Assembly: GCF_010975035.1 (NCBI RefSeq)
Contig: NZ_JAAIUV010000017.1
Location: forward strand, 1-64,000
Direction of reading: 5' to 3'
From: Neobacillus thermocopriae
GTDB lineage: Bacteria; Bacillota; Bacilli; Bacillales; Cytobacillaceae
DNA: 64,000 nucleotides
Below are positions 43,194 through 51,040 of the stretch, in pieces. A program made the translations under genes and the position numbers. The notes below the pieces were generated by a model, which saw nothing but the letters and a program-made list of their open reading frames with translations, had not been told where the DNA came from and did no database searches. Positions within the stretch are counted from its first letter, which is position 1. Every line of letters begins with the position of its first letter.

Positions 43194-43793
43194 TTGACAA
43201 ATAACGTAAAACAGAGAAGAATCATTTTAGATTTAGCCGTTTCTTTAGATGGATTTATTGAAGGGAAAAATGGAGAAGTTGATTGGTGCATTATGGATCC
43301 TGATATGGGGTTCACTGATTTCTTGAATCAAATTGATACTATTTTATATGGGAGAAAAAGCTACGATTTATGGGGACAATATGTTCCAAAAAATGAAGAG
43401 TCTGATACCGAAAAGGAAATTTGGAAATTGATTCATAGTAAAGAGAAATATGTGTTTTCCAGAACACAAAAAGAGTCTGATAATCAAGCAATATTTATAA
43501 ATGATAATATTCTTGAAGAAATAAATAAATTGAAGAAAAAGTCTGGTAAAGACATCTGGCTATATGGTGGAGCAAGTCTCATTACAACTTTTATAAATTT
43601 AGGGCTTGTTGATGAATTTAGATTATCTATTCACCCTGTTGTTTTGGGAGAAGGAAAACCGTTGTTTATTGATATAAAACAGAGGATAAATTTAAAAATG
43701 GTTAGTACAAGAACGTTCTCTTCTGGAGTTGTTCAAATAATTTATCATTGGAATAGTAAAAATAATATCTATCATTCCAAAGATATAATGTAA
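43194..43793 (+). CDS. Dihydrofolate reductase/RibD C-terminal family protein (YwjB/YyaP-like)
   Basis: A 199-residue protein of the RibD C-terminal domain family: LDLAVSLDGFIEGKNGEVDW at the N-terminus, YGRKSYDLWG, and GKDIWLYGGASLITTFINLGLVDEF with the NADPH-binding glycines. Relatives in Bacillus (YwjB, YyaP) are annotated as dihydrofolate-reductase-like; their true substrate is unknown. It starts at TTG 43194 after AAAGGATGAAG. It is flanked upstream by an IS remnant and is not part of the conserved walJ-htrC order, so it is probably an insertion. Confidence 0.8.
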   Translation: MTNNVKQRRIILDLAVSLDGFIEGKNGEVDWCIMDPDMGFTDFLNQIDTILYGRKSYDLWGQYVPKNEESDTEKEIWKLIHSKEKYVFSRTQKESDNQAIFINDNILEEINKLKKKSGKDIWLYGGASLITTFINLGLVDEFRLSIHPVVLGEGKPLFIDIKQRINLKMVSTRTFSSGVVQIIYHWNSKNNIYHSKDIM

Positions 43794-43839
43794 TAAATAT
43801 TATAAGGCAATACTCGACAGTAGTTGTCGCTTATTCAAA

Positions 43840-43873
43840 CAAAGGGGAAACCCATTATTTGTGGCTTTCCCTT
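43840..43873 (+). terminator. Probable terminator after the RibD-like gene
   Basis: AAGGGGAAACCCA and TGGCTTTCCCTT form a stem with a bulge and an ATTATTTG loop; the following T-run is weak. The remaining sequence to 44073 holds the htrC promoter region; no gene is visible. Confidence 0.4.
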
Positions 43874-44073
43874 AATATTATAGAATTGAACAGAGCCTTT
43901 GTTATAAAAAGAGAAGGAAGAACATGTCAATTTATTAAAAATATATGAACAATCTCGTAAGTTTTATGTAAAAAAATGCAATTTTTAAGTATTTTGTTTA
44001 GGAATGAGTATAATTGTAGGTATAAGGCCAAACTAAAAATTAGTCATTGTTTCAAAAGAGAGGAATGATTCAA

Positions 44074-45306
44074 ATGGGGTATTATGATGATCATTCACCT
44101 AATCGCTATGAGGAGAAAAAAGGGAAAAAGGGAGGCTATCTAATTGCCAGTTTAGTTGGAGCTATTCTTGGAGCTTTGCTTGTTATCCTATCAATACCTG
44201 CTCTTTCCAAAATAGGAGTGATTCCTTATCACGTGGAACCGGATCAATCAGAAATAGTATCAAATACAAATACGAACCAGCCAGGTGTAGTAAAGCAGGT
44301 AGCCTATGATGTAAAAACAGATACAACGACTGCCATTGATAAGGCAGCCGATGCTGTTGTCGGAATTAATAATATCCAATCATCTAGGTTTTGGTTTGAT
44401 AATAATACAAATTCAGAAGAGGCTGCTGGTACAGGTTCAGGAGTTGTTTATAAAAAAGAAGGAAAAGAGGCGTTTGTTGTTACCAATGCTCATGTAGTGG
44501 AAGGAGCTACTAGATTGGAAGTAAGCCTCTCAGATGGTACCAAGATTCCTGCCGAGCTACTAGGTAGTGATATTTGGACAGACTTGGCTGTACTAAAAAT
44601 AGATGCAAGTAAAATTAAAAAGGTTGCTGAATTTGGTGACTCGGATACATTAAATATGGGTGAACCAGTGATTGCTATAGGAAATCCACTTGGACCAACA
44701 TTCTCAGGTTCCGTCACTCAAGGGATTATTTCTGGACTTGAACGGGCTATTCCTGTGGACATTAATCAGGATGGGGTTGTCGACTGGCAGGCAGAAGTTC
44801 TACAAACAGATGCGGCCATTAATCCTGGGAATAGTGGCGGTGCCTTGATTAACATGGCTGGTCAGGTTGTCGGTATTAACTCCATGAAAATTGCTCAGAA
44901 TGCAGTGGAAGGTATCGGTTTATCCATTCCGATAAATTCAGCAAAACCCATTATTAGTGACCTTGAAAAGTTTGGAACGGTTAAGAGACCCTATATGGGA
45001 GTCGATTTAAAATCTGTAGATGAAATACCAGCCTATTATCAGAAAGAGGCATTAAAACTTCCAGATGACGTTACTTATGGGGTCGCCATTCGTCAAGTTG
45101 TTCCAGGATCACCAGCTGCAGCGGCTGGATTGCGGGAACTGGATGTAATGGTTGAATTGGACGGGAATAAAATAAATGATGTGATTGAGCTTCGTAAGCA
45201 TTTGTATCAGAAGAAAAAAATTGGAGAAAAAATGGAGGTTAAATTTTACCGAGACGGTAAGCTCCAAAAAACGACTATCAAATTGGCAAGTGATCAAACA
45301 GAATAA
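44074..45306 (+). CDS. htrC: Membrane-anchored serine protease HtrC (YyxA), HtrA family
   Basis: A 410-residue HtrA/DegP-type quality-control protease. One membrane helix (about residues 20-45) anchors it, with the catalytic part outside. The triad is visible as His140 in TNAHVVEG, Asp170 in TDLAVLKID and Ser254 in NPGNSGGALIN. A single PDZ domain follows (GVAIRQVVPGSPAAAAGLRELD). In B. subtilis this gene follows walJ, as here apart from the inserted genes. ATG 44074 is chosen for its distance from AGAGAGG; ATG 44065 is possible. Confidence 0.95.
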   Translation: MGYYDDHSPNRYEEKKGKKGGYLIASLVGAILGALLVILSIPALSKIGVIPYHVEPDQSEIVSNTNTNQPGVVKQVAYDVKTDTTTAIDKAADAVVGINNIQSSRFWFDNNTNSEEAAGTGSGVVYKKEGKEAFVVTNAHVVEGATRLEVSLSDGTKIPAELLGSDIWTDLAVLKIDASKIKKVAEFGDSDTLNMGEPVIAIGNPLGPTFSGSVTQGIISGLERAIPVDINQDGVVDWQAEVLQTDAAINPGNSGGALINMAGQVVGINSMKIAQNAVEGIGLSIPINSAKPIISDLEKFGTVKRPYMGVDLKSVDEIPAYYQKEALKLPDDVTYGVAIRQVVPGSPAAAAGLRELDVMVELDGNKINDVIELRKHLYQKKKIGEKMEVKFYRDGKLQKTTIKLASDQTE

Positions 45307-45317
45307 CGTGATTGACG

Positions 45318-45347
45318 GGGAAGGTGATTCACTCACTTTCCTTTTTT
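45318..45347 (+). terminator. Terminator after htrC
   Basis: GGAAGGTGA and TCACTTTCC pair with one G-U around a five-base loop, followed by six Ts. Confidence 0.8.
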
Positions 45348-45466
45348 CTTATGGTATGATAATGAGGTTCATGTTAAGTGTATGACCTATCAGTGAGTCG
45401 TTTAAAATATTAAGCAAATACAACAGATAAAGTATGAAAGAGTTTGGTTGTTTGGAGGGATGGAAA

Positions 45467-45625
45467 ATGATTTATTGTTGTGAGGAACATGTAGGAGAAG
45501 CATTAGATACCATTGTGGAGCAATATGAAACTTTTCCAGTTTTAAATAAATTGGATGTGGATAATTTATTCACAAGCTGTGAATATTGCCAAAGTAGGGC
45601 TATATATATTGTGGCGAACAAGTGA
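45467..45625 (+). CDS. CxxH/CxxC mini-protein (YyzF-like)
   Basis: A 52-residue protein starting MIYCCEEHVGEALD and containing a CEEH (CxxH) motif near the N-terminus and CEYC (CxxC) near the C-terminus, a likely zinc site. It belongs to the small CxxH/CxxC family found between htrC and rlmH in Bacillus; no function is known. GGAGG lies eight bases before ATG 45467; a longer in-frame start at 45434 has no site. Its 3' half of coding sequence contains three DnaA-box sequences. Confidence 0.82.
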   Translation: MIYCCEEHVGEALDTIVEQYETFPVLNKLDVDNLFTSCEYCQSRAIYIVANK

Positions 45626-45680
45626 TTTCATACAATATGTGGACAAAAAATGTGAATATGTGGATAACTATTGTGGATAT
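45556..45680. other. DnaA-box cluster between htrC and rlmH
   Basis: Seven box-like nonamers in 125 bases: TGTGGATAA (45556), TTATTCACA (45566), TGTGAATAT (45578), TGTGGACAA (45638), TGTGAATAT (45651), TGTGGATAA (45659) and TGTGGATAT (45672). Two are exact consensus. In B. subtilis, DnaA binds a cluster in the rocR-yyxA region next to htrC; this looks like the counterpart. The first three are inside the CxxH/CxxC gene. Confidence 0.8.
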
Positions 45681-45726
45681 GTTGTTTGTAAGCTGTTTGT
45701 AACAAAAAAATAAAGGGTTGTGGATT

Positions 45727-46206
45727 GTGAATATCTCTATTATTACCGTTGGAAAATTAAAAGAAAAATATTTAAGGCAGGGAATTGAGGAGTATTTAAA
45801 ACGGCTATCTTCTTATGCCAAAGTTGAAATTGTGGAAGTGGCGGATGAAAAGGCTCCGGAGGAACTGAGTGATCTAGAAATAAAACAGGTCAAACAAAAA
45901 GAAGGCGAAAGAATTTTAGCGAAGATTAGTCCTGATTCGCATGTTATTGCTCTTGCGATTCAGGGGAAAATGCAATCATCTGAAGAATTAGCAGAGACAT
46001 TGGATAAACTGGCCACCTACGGAAAAAGTAAAATTACTTTTGTCATTGGCGGATCATTAGGGTTAAGTGATGAAGTAATAAAAAGGTCAAACGAGCAGCT
46101 ATCTTTTTCGAAAATGACTTTCCCTCATCAATTAATGAGACTTATCTTGGTTGAGCAAATTTATCGGGCTTTTCGAATCAATCGAAATGAACCGTACCAC
46201 AAATAG
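45727..46206 (+). CDS. rlmH: 23S rRNA m3-pseudouridine-1915 methyltransferase RlmH
   Basis: RlmH is a SPOUT-class (knotted) methyltransferase that methylates N3 of pseudouridine 1915 in 23S rRNA on the assembled 70S ribosome. The 159-residue protein begins [16 protein letters not shown] and has the SAM-binding knot [13 protein letters not shown] with the tail [25 protein letters not shown] use GTG 45727, in register with B. subtilis and nine bases after AAAGGG; TTG 45718 is less likely. It marks the end of the conserved origin block. Confidence 0.97.
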   Translation: MNISIITVGKLKEKYLRQGIEEYLKRLSSYAKVEIVEVADEKAPEELSDLEIKQVKQKEGERILAKISPDSHVIALAIQGKMQSSEELAETLDKLATYGKSKITFVIGGSLGLSDEVIKRSNEQLSFSKMTFPHQLMRLILVEQIYRAFRINRNEPYHK

Positions 46207-46268
46207 AGGTAAAAATTGTTGAAGATAAGGTGGTAATTCTTTATCGGAAGCGGGTATTGATAACCGTT

Positions 46269-46583
46269 TCAAGATATAACAAATGGATAAGTTACCTTTG
46301 AATCTATAGAACCAAATTGGATTGCAATCTCATTTTTTTCTGATTCTAATTCTCCTTTTTCATTGGAAACTTTCTGTAAACTTTCTTGCAGCATACCCAC
46401 AGGGAGAGTGTTTTTCTCAAAGGCTTCCATATACTTTGCCTGTAATTGTTCAATTTCCTTTAACCGTTTTTCAATCTCTACTAGTTCTTTATTAAGTTGG
46501 CTTATCAAATGAGCGGAAAAGATTGTTAAAATATTTTTGTAGTAGTCAAAAGATTTACATATTTTGGTGAAAGTTAAAGACAC
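46269..46583 (-). pseudogene. Remnant of a large serine recombinase, C-terminal part
   Basis: The reading frame encodes about 100 residues, with a long charged coiled coil: QLNKELVEIEKRLKEIEQLQ then KYMEAFEKNTLPVGMLQESL. This pattern is typical of the C-terminal region of large serine recombinases from phages and integrative elements. There is no catalytic domain, and the apparent N-terminus runs through a terminator hairpin at 46578, so it is not an intact gene. Family assignment is by pattern only. The gap 46207-46268 shows nothing else. Confidence 0.4.
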
Positions 46584-46614
46584 TGGTATTAATAAACCAG
46601 TGTCTATTTTTTTG
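46578..46614 (+). terminator. Rho-independent terminator, plus strand
   Basis: AGACACTGGT and ACCAGTGTCT pair around a short loop, followed by ATTTTTTT. No intact plus-strand gene precedes it except rlmH, 370 bases upstream; it may belong to the lost mobile element. Confidence 0.6.
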
Positions 46615-46661
46615 CCTTTTAAATCACTACGGAGAACCGTATCATAAGTAAATTCGATTTA

Positions 46662-46702
46662 TAAAAAACACTTAGAACGTCTATAAAATAACGTTCTAAG
46701 TG
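46662..46702 (-). terminator. Terminator of the 4-TM protein gene
   Basis: On the minus strand CACTTAGAACGT and ACGTTCTAAGTG form a perfect 12-bp stem with a 10-base loop, followed by TTTTTTAT. It lies about 100 bases downstream of the gene at 46801. Confidence 0.8.
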
Positions 46703-46800
46703 GTCTTATGTTTAATCGTTTTGTTTAGATAAGGATCATTTACTAAGCTTATCTTAGCAATAGGATTCTCTAAGCTTCTTGACTCGCATTTATTAACAAG

Positions 46801-47193
46801 TTAATCTTCTTTTTCCACAAAAAATGTCACTAAAACAAATAGTAAAAATGCGAGTAATAGAAGCGTTCCGCCAATGATAAATAATATCATGACAAAAGTG
46901 TCGTTTAGGTTCAATGGATTTAAGTTGTACATCCACATACCAAACGTTAAGCCAAAAGCACCGAGCATGGATAAAATTGCATGTGCTGTTACTAACTTTT
47001 TATATTTTACACGGTATACTTTATAGAAAATTCCCCAGGCAAAAACTGATAGCCAGCAAACAAGTAACATGTGTGCGTGAATAGGTCGCAATGAATAATC
47101 CATGTTGCCTGACATTTTTGAGCCTAAAAATACACCGATTAAACCAAAGATCGCCGCAAAGCGAATTAAACGAATACTCCATTTTTGTTCCAT
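46801..47193 (-). CDS. Small 4-TM protein, heme-copper oxidase subunit I-like
   Basis: A 130-residue protein with four predicted membrane helices. It carries PIHAHMLLVCWLSVFAWGIFY, similar to the HAHxNLLGW segment of small Bacillus proteins often annotated as cytochrome-c oxidase subunit I. It lacks most of a true subunit I and cannot be a complete oxidase. The histidines could bind heme, but that is inference. It forms a single-gene unit with AGGAGG upstream and its own terminator. Function unknown. Confidence 0.65.
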   Translation of the reverse strand: MEQKWSIRLIRFAAIFGLIGVFLGSKMSGNMDYSLRPIHAHMLLVCWLSVFAWGIFYKVYRVKYKKLVTAHAILSMLGAFGLTFGMWMYNLNPLNLNDTFVMILFIIGGTLLLLAFLLFVLVTFFVEKED

Positions 47194-47329
47194 TATTAAT
47201 ATCCTCCTATGATTGAGTATGTATCTGTTCTAAGCGTTAATATAATAGGTTCCAGCTGGTAAGTCTCTCTGTTTTATGACTATATAAGAGGACTTAAAAA
47301 TGCTTACTCTTTCCCCTTTCCCCATTTAC

Positions 47330-47367
47330 AAACAACCCCCTACTAATTAAAAGCAGGGGTATTGTTA
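47330..47367 (-). terminator. Probable terminator of the ABC exporter operon
   Basis: On the minus strand AACAATACCCCT and AGGGGGTTGTT pair with small irregularities, followed by TGTAAAT. The 100 bases between it and the ATPase stop contain an open frame without a start codon that I do not consider coding. Confidence 0.4.
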
Positions 47368-47472
47368 AAAGTAAATTATTATTCATTTGGTGCTAAAGTC
47401 GAATCAACCTCTGAAATATTGATTACTCTCCCCAAGACCGGGGATTTTTGTTCAGTGTAATTTGGATCTGTA

Positions 47473-48171
47473 TTAGCCTCTTGATAAACTGAAAGAATCA
47501 TCAAGTTTAAGTTTGCCATCTTCCATTTGATACACTTTATCGCAGTATTCCAGCATCCGTTCGTCATGGGTGACCATAATCGCTGCTTTGTTTCTTGTTT
47601 TTGCTTCTTTAGCTATGAGTTGAACCACTTCATGGGCGTTTTTCGAATCAAGACTTGCTGTTGGTTCATCTGCCAGAATAATAGAAGGATTGTTTATAAA
47701 AGCTCGAGCAATTGCGACTCGTTGGCGTTCTCCTCCAGATAATTGTTCAGGTAATTTTTCCAGCTTTGCTGCTAATCCGAGGCTTTGTAATAATTCTTTA
47801 GCGTATTCCTTATCTTCCTTTACAAGTTTTCCTGACATTCTTTTCACTACAAGTAATTGTTCCAGAACATTTAAATAAGGGACAAGATTACTGGTTTGTA
47901 GGATAAAGCCTATTTCCTTCAGTCGTAATTGTGCTAAATCCTTAGGCCTTAATTCATTAAGGCTCTTACCATTAATGACGACCTCGCCTTTGGTTGCATG
48001 AAGTAATGCACCTGCAATCGCTAGAAATGTACTTTTACCTGAACCTGATGGGCCAATGACAGCAATAAACTCGCCTTGTTTTACCGTTAGGGAGACATCA
48101 TCAAGGGCAAGAACTTGATTTTCACCCTGTTGATACAGTTTAGAGACATTCTTGAATTGTATTACTGACAT
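47473..48171 (-). CDS. ABC transporter ATP-binding protein, HrtA/MacB type
   Basis: A 232-residue ABC ATPase of the lipoprotein/macrolide/heme-exporter class. Walker A is GPSGSGKST at residues 39-47, the signature is LSGGERQRVAIARA, and Walker B is ILADEPTASLD. It is encoded immediately after its permease; stop and start codons touch. In S. aureus the homologous HrtA-HrtB pair removes excess heme; other members move antimicrobial peptides. The substrate here is not evident. Confidence 0.88.
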   Translation of the reverse strand: MSVIQFKNVSKLYQQGENQVLALDDVSLTVKQGEFIAVIGPSGSGKSTFLAIAGALLHATKGEVVINGKSLNELRPKDLAQLRLKEIGFILQTSNLVPYLNVLEQLLVVKRMSGKLVKEDKEYAKELLQSLGLAAKLEKLPEQLSGGERQRVAIARAFINNPSIILADEPTASLDSKNAHEVVQLIAKEAKTRNKAAIMVTHDERMLEYCDKVYQMEDGKLKLDDSFSLSRG

Positions 48172-49289
48172 TATTCCATCCTCCCAATCGCTTGAAGCGG
48201 ATCTATTTTTGTAATTTTTCGAACGGAAACCAAGGAACTTAAAATCGAAACTACGAGTAATAAAAGGGCATAAAGGACAACTAATTGAGTATTAAGTGAA
48301 AATGGCATTTCATCCGGAAGAATAAGGGCTGTCCCATAGGTTAACAAGATTCCTGCCACAATACTAATTGATGATAAAAGAAATACTTGGGATACAATAG
48401 CTTTTCCGAGAAAACGATTGCTGGCACCAATGGCTTTTAAAATGCCAAACTGATTGGACTTTTGTAAGGTAAGTACATAAAAGAATACTCCTATTACAAA
48501 TGCCGAGATGGCCAAAAGGAAGGTAAGCATCATCATAATCGTGCCATTCTCTTCTTTATAACCAGGCATTCCCTGTATGGCTGCGGCTTTGGTTACTGTT
48601 TCCGTATTCTCGAAGTGCTGATTGATTTTCTTTGGGTCAATTTTTTCCCCTTGCAGCATAATTGCATTTACAGGTTTCTCAATTCCTTTATCAGAACCTG
48701 GTGCTGCAAATTGAATAGAGCGCCATTTATCAAGAGTAGTAAAAATAGCAGGTAAATGGTTGTATGTTTCATTTTTAACAAACCCTACAATTTTTATTTT
48801 TTCTAATGATCCTTCTATTTCCAGTGTATCACCAATCTTAAAGCCTTTTTTCTTTAACGTATCATTGGCTATAACCTCTAAAGGCTTATTTGCTTGAAGT
48901 GGCTTACCTTCAATCACACTCGGCTCTAGAAAACTGCCAGGTGTTATTCCCAAGATGGCAATATCTACTTTTTCTTTACCATCAGAAGCCGAATAAAATA
49001 CGGTTCCCATGGTTGCACCCATTGCTGATGCAGCTGTAACATTCGTTTGGTGTTCCAGTTTTTTTACCAATGATTCACTCAATAATGATCGGCTCATAGA
49101 GGCTCTTGATCCTTCTTCAAAAGTTACATAATGGACATCCATATTTTTAAATGTTGCCGCACTAAGAGTGGAAAGGCCATTACCCAGTCCAGAAAGAATA
49201 AATACCAACCATGCAATCAGGACAGTAATAACACCAATCATTGTAAATCGTAATTTCCCATGCTTTAACTCTCTTATCGCAAGAAACAA
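48171..49289 (-). CDS. ABC transporter permease, HrtB/MacB (FtsX-like) type
   Basis: A 372-residue permease with one N-terminal membrane helix, a 200-residue extracytoplasmic domain and three C-terminal helices, the FtsX/MacB topology. The last segment reads SVRKITKIDPLQAIGRME, typical of the class. The start is TTG 49289, nine bases after AAGGAG. The promoter region upstream carries an inverted repeat shared with the padR promoter, so this pair is likely controlled by the adjacent regulator. Confidence 0.85.
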   Translation of the reverse strand: MFLAIRELKHGKLRFTMIGVITVLIAWLVFILSGLGNGLSTLSAATFKNMDVHYVTFEEGSRASMSRSLLSESLVKKLEHQTNVTAASAMGATMGTVFYSASDGKEKVDIAILGITPGSFLEPSVIEGKPLQANKPLEVIANDTLKKKGFKIGDTLEIEGSLEKIKIVGFVKNETYNHLPAIFTTLDKWRSIQFAAPGSDKGIEKPVNAIMLQGEKIDPKKINQHFENTETVTKAAAIQGMPGYKEENGTIMMMLTFLLAISAFVIGVFFYVLTLQKSNQFGILKAIGASNRFLGKAIVSQVFLLSSISIVAGILLTYGTALILPDEMPFSLNTQLVVLYALLLLVVSILSSLVSVRKITKIDPLQAIGRME

Positions 49290-49325
49290 TGTATGCCACT
49301 CCTTCTATGAAAAAATTTTAGTTGT

Positions 49326-49368
49326 ATTTGACTATTAAAGTTTATTAGTTTTTTGTGATTAGTCAAAT
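49326..49368. promoter_or_regulatory. Candidate PadR-family operator of the ABC exporter
   Basis: ATTTGACTA (49326-49334) and TAGTCAAAT (49360-49368) are a perfect 9-bp inverted repeat, 25 bases apart. On the minus strand the upstream arm contains a TTGACT that could be the -35 element of the exporter operon, so binding would block RNA polymerase. The same TAGTCAAAT occurs upstream of the padR-type gene. Confidence 0.6.
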
Positions 49369-49463
49369 GTGACTATATGCATAAAAAATTATTTGTTTAT
49401 TGTTTTTGCGTTTTATAATAAAAAAAAGAACCCTTAGTGGTTCGATTGATACCTAAATATATA

Positions 49464-49982
49464 TTAATCCGAATGAAGAAGACGTTGAATGGTTTTTTCA
49501 AGAAAGGAAATTTCTGCTTCCAACATTGTAATTTTATGTTCAACTGCAAGATTAACACCAGTTTGATTTACATGGACCGGAGTTTGTTTAAATTGATCAA
49601 TTAGTTTTTTGTTTTTCTTTAATCGTTCTTTCAAGGCTGGTATTGCTTGGTTCATAGGAAGAAAATCAATAAACATTAACCCAATATCCCCTTGATAATT
49701 AACATTTTCAGCAGAAGACAGATTATCCAATAGTAATTGGTAAAAATACTTTCGGCCGCTTTCATTTATAGAATACACTTTGCGGATGGGTCTATTTCCT
49801 TCTTGCTCTAACTTAATATCAATAAAGCCCTTTTGATTTAGTTTATCTAGCGTAGCGTAAGCAGTAGGCTTTTTCATATCAGTAACTATACTTAAGTTTT
49901 TTTCAATGAATTCATTAATCTGATATCCGTGTTGACTTTGTCCCATTAGTAACCCAAGTAGAATAAGTGAGCGATGTTCCAA
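49464..49982 (-). CDS. PadR-family transcriptional regulator
   Basis: A 172-residue repressor-type protein with an N-terminal winged helix (HRSLILLGLLMGQSQHGYQI then KKPTAYATLDKLNQKGFI) and a C-terminal helical domain with a coiled coil for dimerisation. I use TTG 49982, six bases after AAAGGAAG, which gives the family start MEHRSLILLGLL; GTG 50003 is the alternative. It lies upstream of the HrtAB-type exporter in the same direction, with its own promoter region, and probably senses a substrate of that exporter. Confidence 0.85.
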   Translation of the reverse strand: MEHRSLILLGLLMGQSQHGYQINEFIEKNLSIVTDMKKPTAYATLDKLNQKGFIDIKLEQEGNRPIRKVYSINESGRKYFYQLLLDNLSSAENVNYQGDIGLMFIDFLPMNQAIPALKERLKKNKKLIDQFKQTPVHVNQTGVNLAVEHKITMLEAEISFLEKTIQRLLHSD

Positions 49983-50035
49983 CGATATCTTCCTTTCTTT
50001 CACACTCTTTTATATTCTCTCTTATATTTTATAGG

Positions 50036-50044
50036 TAGTCAAAT
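50036..50044. promoter_or_regulatory. Candidate autoregulatory half-site upstream of padR
   Basis: TAGTCAAAT, identical to the arm of the inverted repeat in the exporter promoter, lies 53 bases upstream of the padR start. PadR proteins commonly repress their own genes. A matching inverted arm is not obvious nearby. Confidence 0.45.
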
Positions 50045-50076
50045 TGAGTGTTAATCTAGTTCTTTATTAGTAACTT

Positions 50077-50208
50077 ATGGAGAGCTATACCATTTATGTC
50101 GTAAAGATGATAAAACTGAGCACTGTTAACGCAGAAGAAGAACCAACTAGTACTGTAATAATTGGTGCTGGAGAGTCAGTGCACCTATTGTCTGTTTCTA
50201 TTTCTTAA
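50077..50208 (+). CDS. Possible 43-residue open frame, unrecognised
   Basis: An ATG-initiated frame encodes MESYTIYVVKMIKLSTVNAE and then EEPTSTVIIGAGESVHLLSV. It has no clear ribosome binding site and I do not recognise it. It lies in a region full of decayed genes, so it may be a fragment rather than a gene. Confidence 0.15.
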   Translation: MESYTIYVVKMIKLSTVNAEEEPTSTVIIGAGESVHLLSVSIS

Positions 50209-50303
50209 AGAGTTCAAGACTGCCTTTCCAAAAGTTAAGTTTGTCTAGTTTAAATTGGAGCCCTGCTCCTGTTAAAATCAATCACTTTCCTAGATGTTCA
50301 CAT

Positions 50304-50651
50304 AAGGGTTTGCTAATTTCATTTTTAGAGCTTTAATTTGTGTAGGCACATTTGATTGGACAAGTTTTAGATCTTCTGCGGCATTTTTAAAAGTTATTAA
50401 TTGTTTACTATCTATATTAACAGGACCCCATAATCGTTTTTTTGATTTATTTAATCGGAATAATCATCTTTATTGATTTTTACATCCATTATAAGGTATA
50501 AGCAATTAAGGAACAAATAGTTAAATGGATTGATGGCCATAAACATTAAGAGACCGGAAAAGAGTAAGATGACTACATTTTTGATTTTTGGGGAATAAAA
50601 TTTACCGGTTATATTCTTGGAAATGGAAATAAACCTGAAAAAGTATTGCAA
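50304..50651 (-). pseudogene. Frameshifted membrane-protein remnant
   Basis: Minus-strand frames give a hydrophobic segment (NVVILLFSGLLMFMAINPFN, then YLFLNCLYLIMDVKINKDDY) and, after a frame change near 50455, a hydrophilic tail (KRLWGPVNIDSKQLITFKNA onward, ending NPYVNI). The two parts read naturally as one protein with a frameshift. I do not recognise the family. Its right end overlaps the partial copy of the flavodoxin-like gene on the other strand, so that end is uncertain. Confidence 0.35.
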
Positions 50652-50695
50652 GACAAACTAGTATTTTTCGCAGCAACATAAATGTGAAATCAATT
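50573..50695 (+). pseudogene. Truncated duplicate of the 3' end of the downstream reductase gene
   Basis: The stretch ACATTTTTGATTTTTGGGGA onward, through ATATTCTTGGAAATGGAAAT, matches the 3' end of the gene at 51041-51589 (starting at 51452) with scattered differences, and the similarity runs past the stop codon to about 50750. Nothing upstream matches the 5' part. It is the remains of a second, tandem copy. Confidence 0.75.
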
Positions 50696-50887
50696 AACTG
50701 AAACATTTGAAATTAACGATCAAAATGGGTTCATAGAGAAGGAAGAAACTTGCGAGACCTTGGGAACATGGGAATAAGTATTTTTATTGGTTTAGATATC
50801 TAAGATTCTGCAGGAGTGCCAACCGATTGGGGTAATAATTAACCCAATCAATTTGTATATTAGGAAATTTAAAATACCATTTAGGTG
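50696..50887. other. Gene-free stretch after the truncated duplicate
   Basis: The first 55 bases still match sequence downstream of the intact reductase gene (CAAAATGGGTTCAT versus CAAAATGGGCTCAT). The rest shows no frame, hairpin or repeat I can support. Confidence 0.4.
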
Positions 50888-50907
50888 TGATACAGTAAAC
50901 TGTATCA
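50888..50907. promoter_or_regulatory. Candidate operator upstream of the flavodoxin-like reductase gene
   Basis: TGATACAGT-AA-ACTGTATCA is a perfect 9+9 palindrome with a two-base centre, 150 bases upstream of the gene at 51041. The size and symmetry suit a MarR/HxlR- or TetR-type repressor, as controls many thiol- and quinone-responsive reductases. No such regulator gene is in the neighbourhood. Confidence 0.5.
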
Positions 50908-51040
50908 TAAGTGAATGATTTTTTTAGAATCAAAAGGAGAGGACCTAATTATAAATATAGGATTTTTCACGACTAGTAAAAATCCTTTTAGGACAAATAA
51001 GTAGTAAATTCTCAATTTAAAGGAAAAGGAGAAATGAAAA

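Noticed and set aside
47379..47472. Open frame after the ABC ATPase stop
   Set aside because: It has no start codon of its own, only overlaps the ATPase end in another frame, and shows no family similarity.
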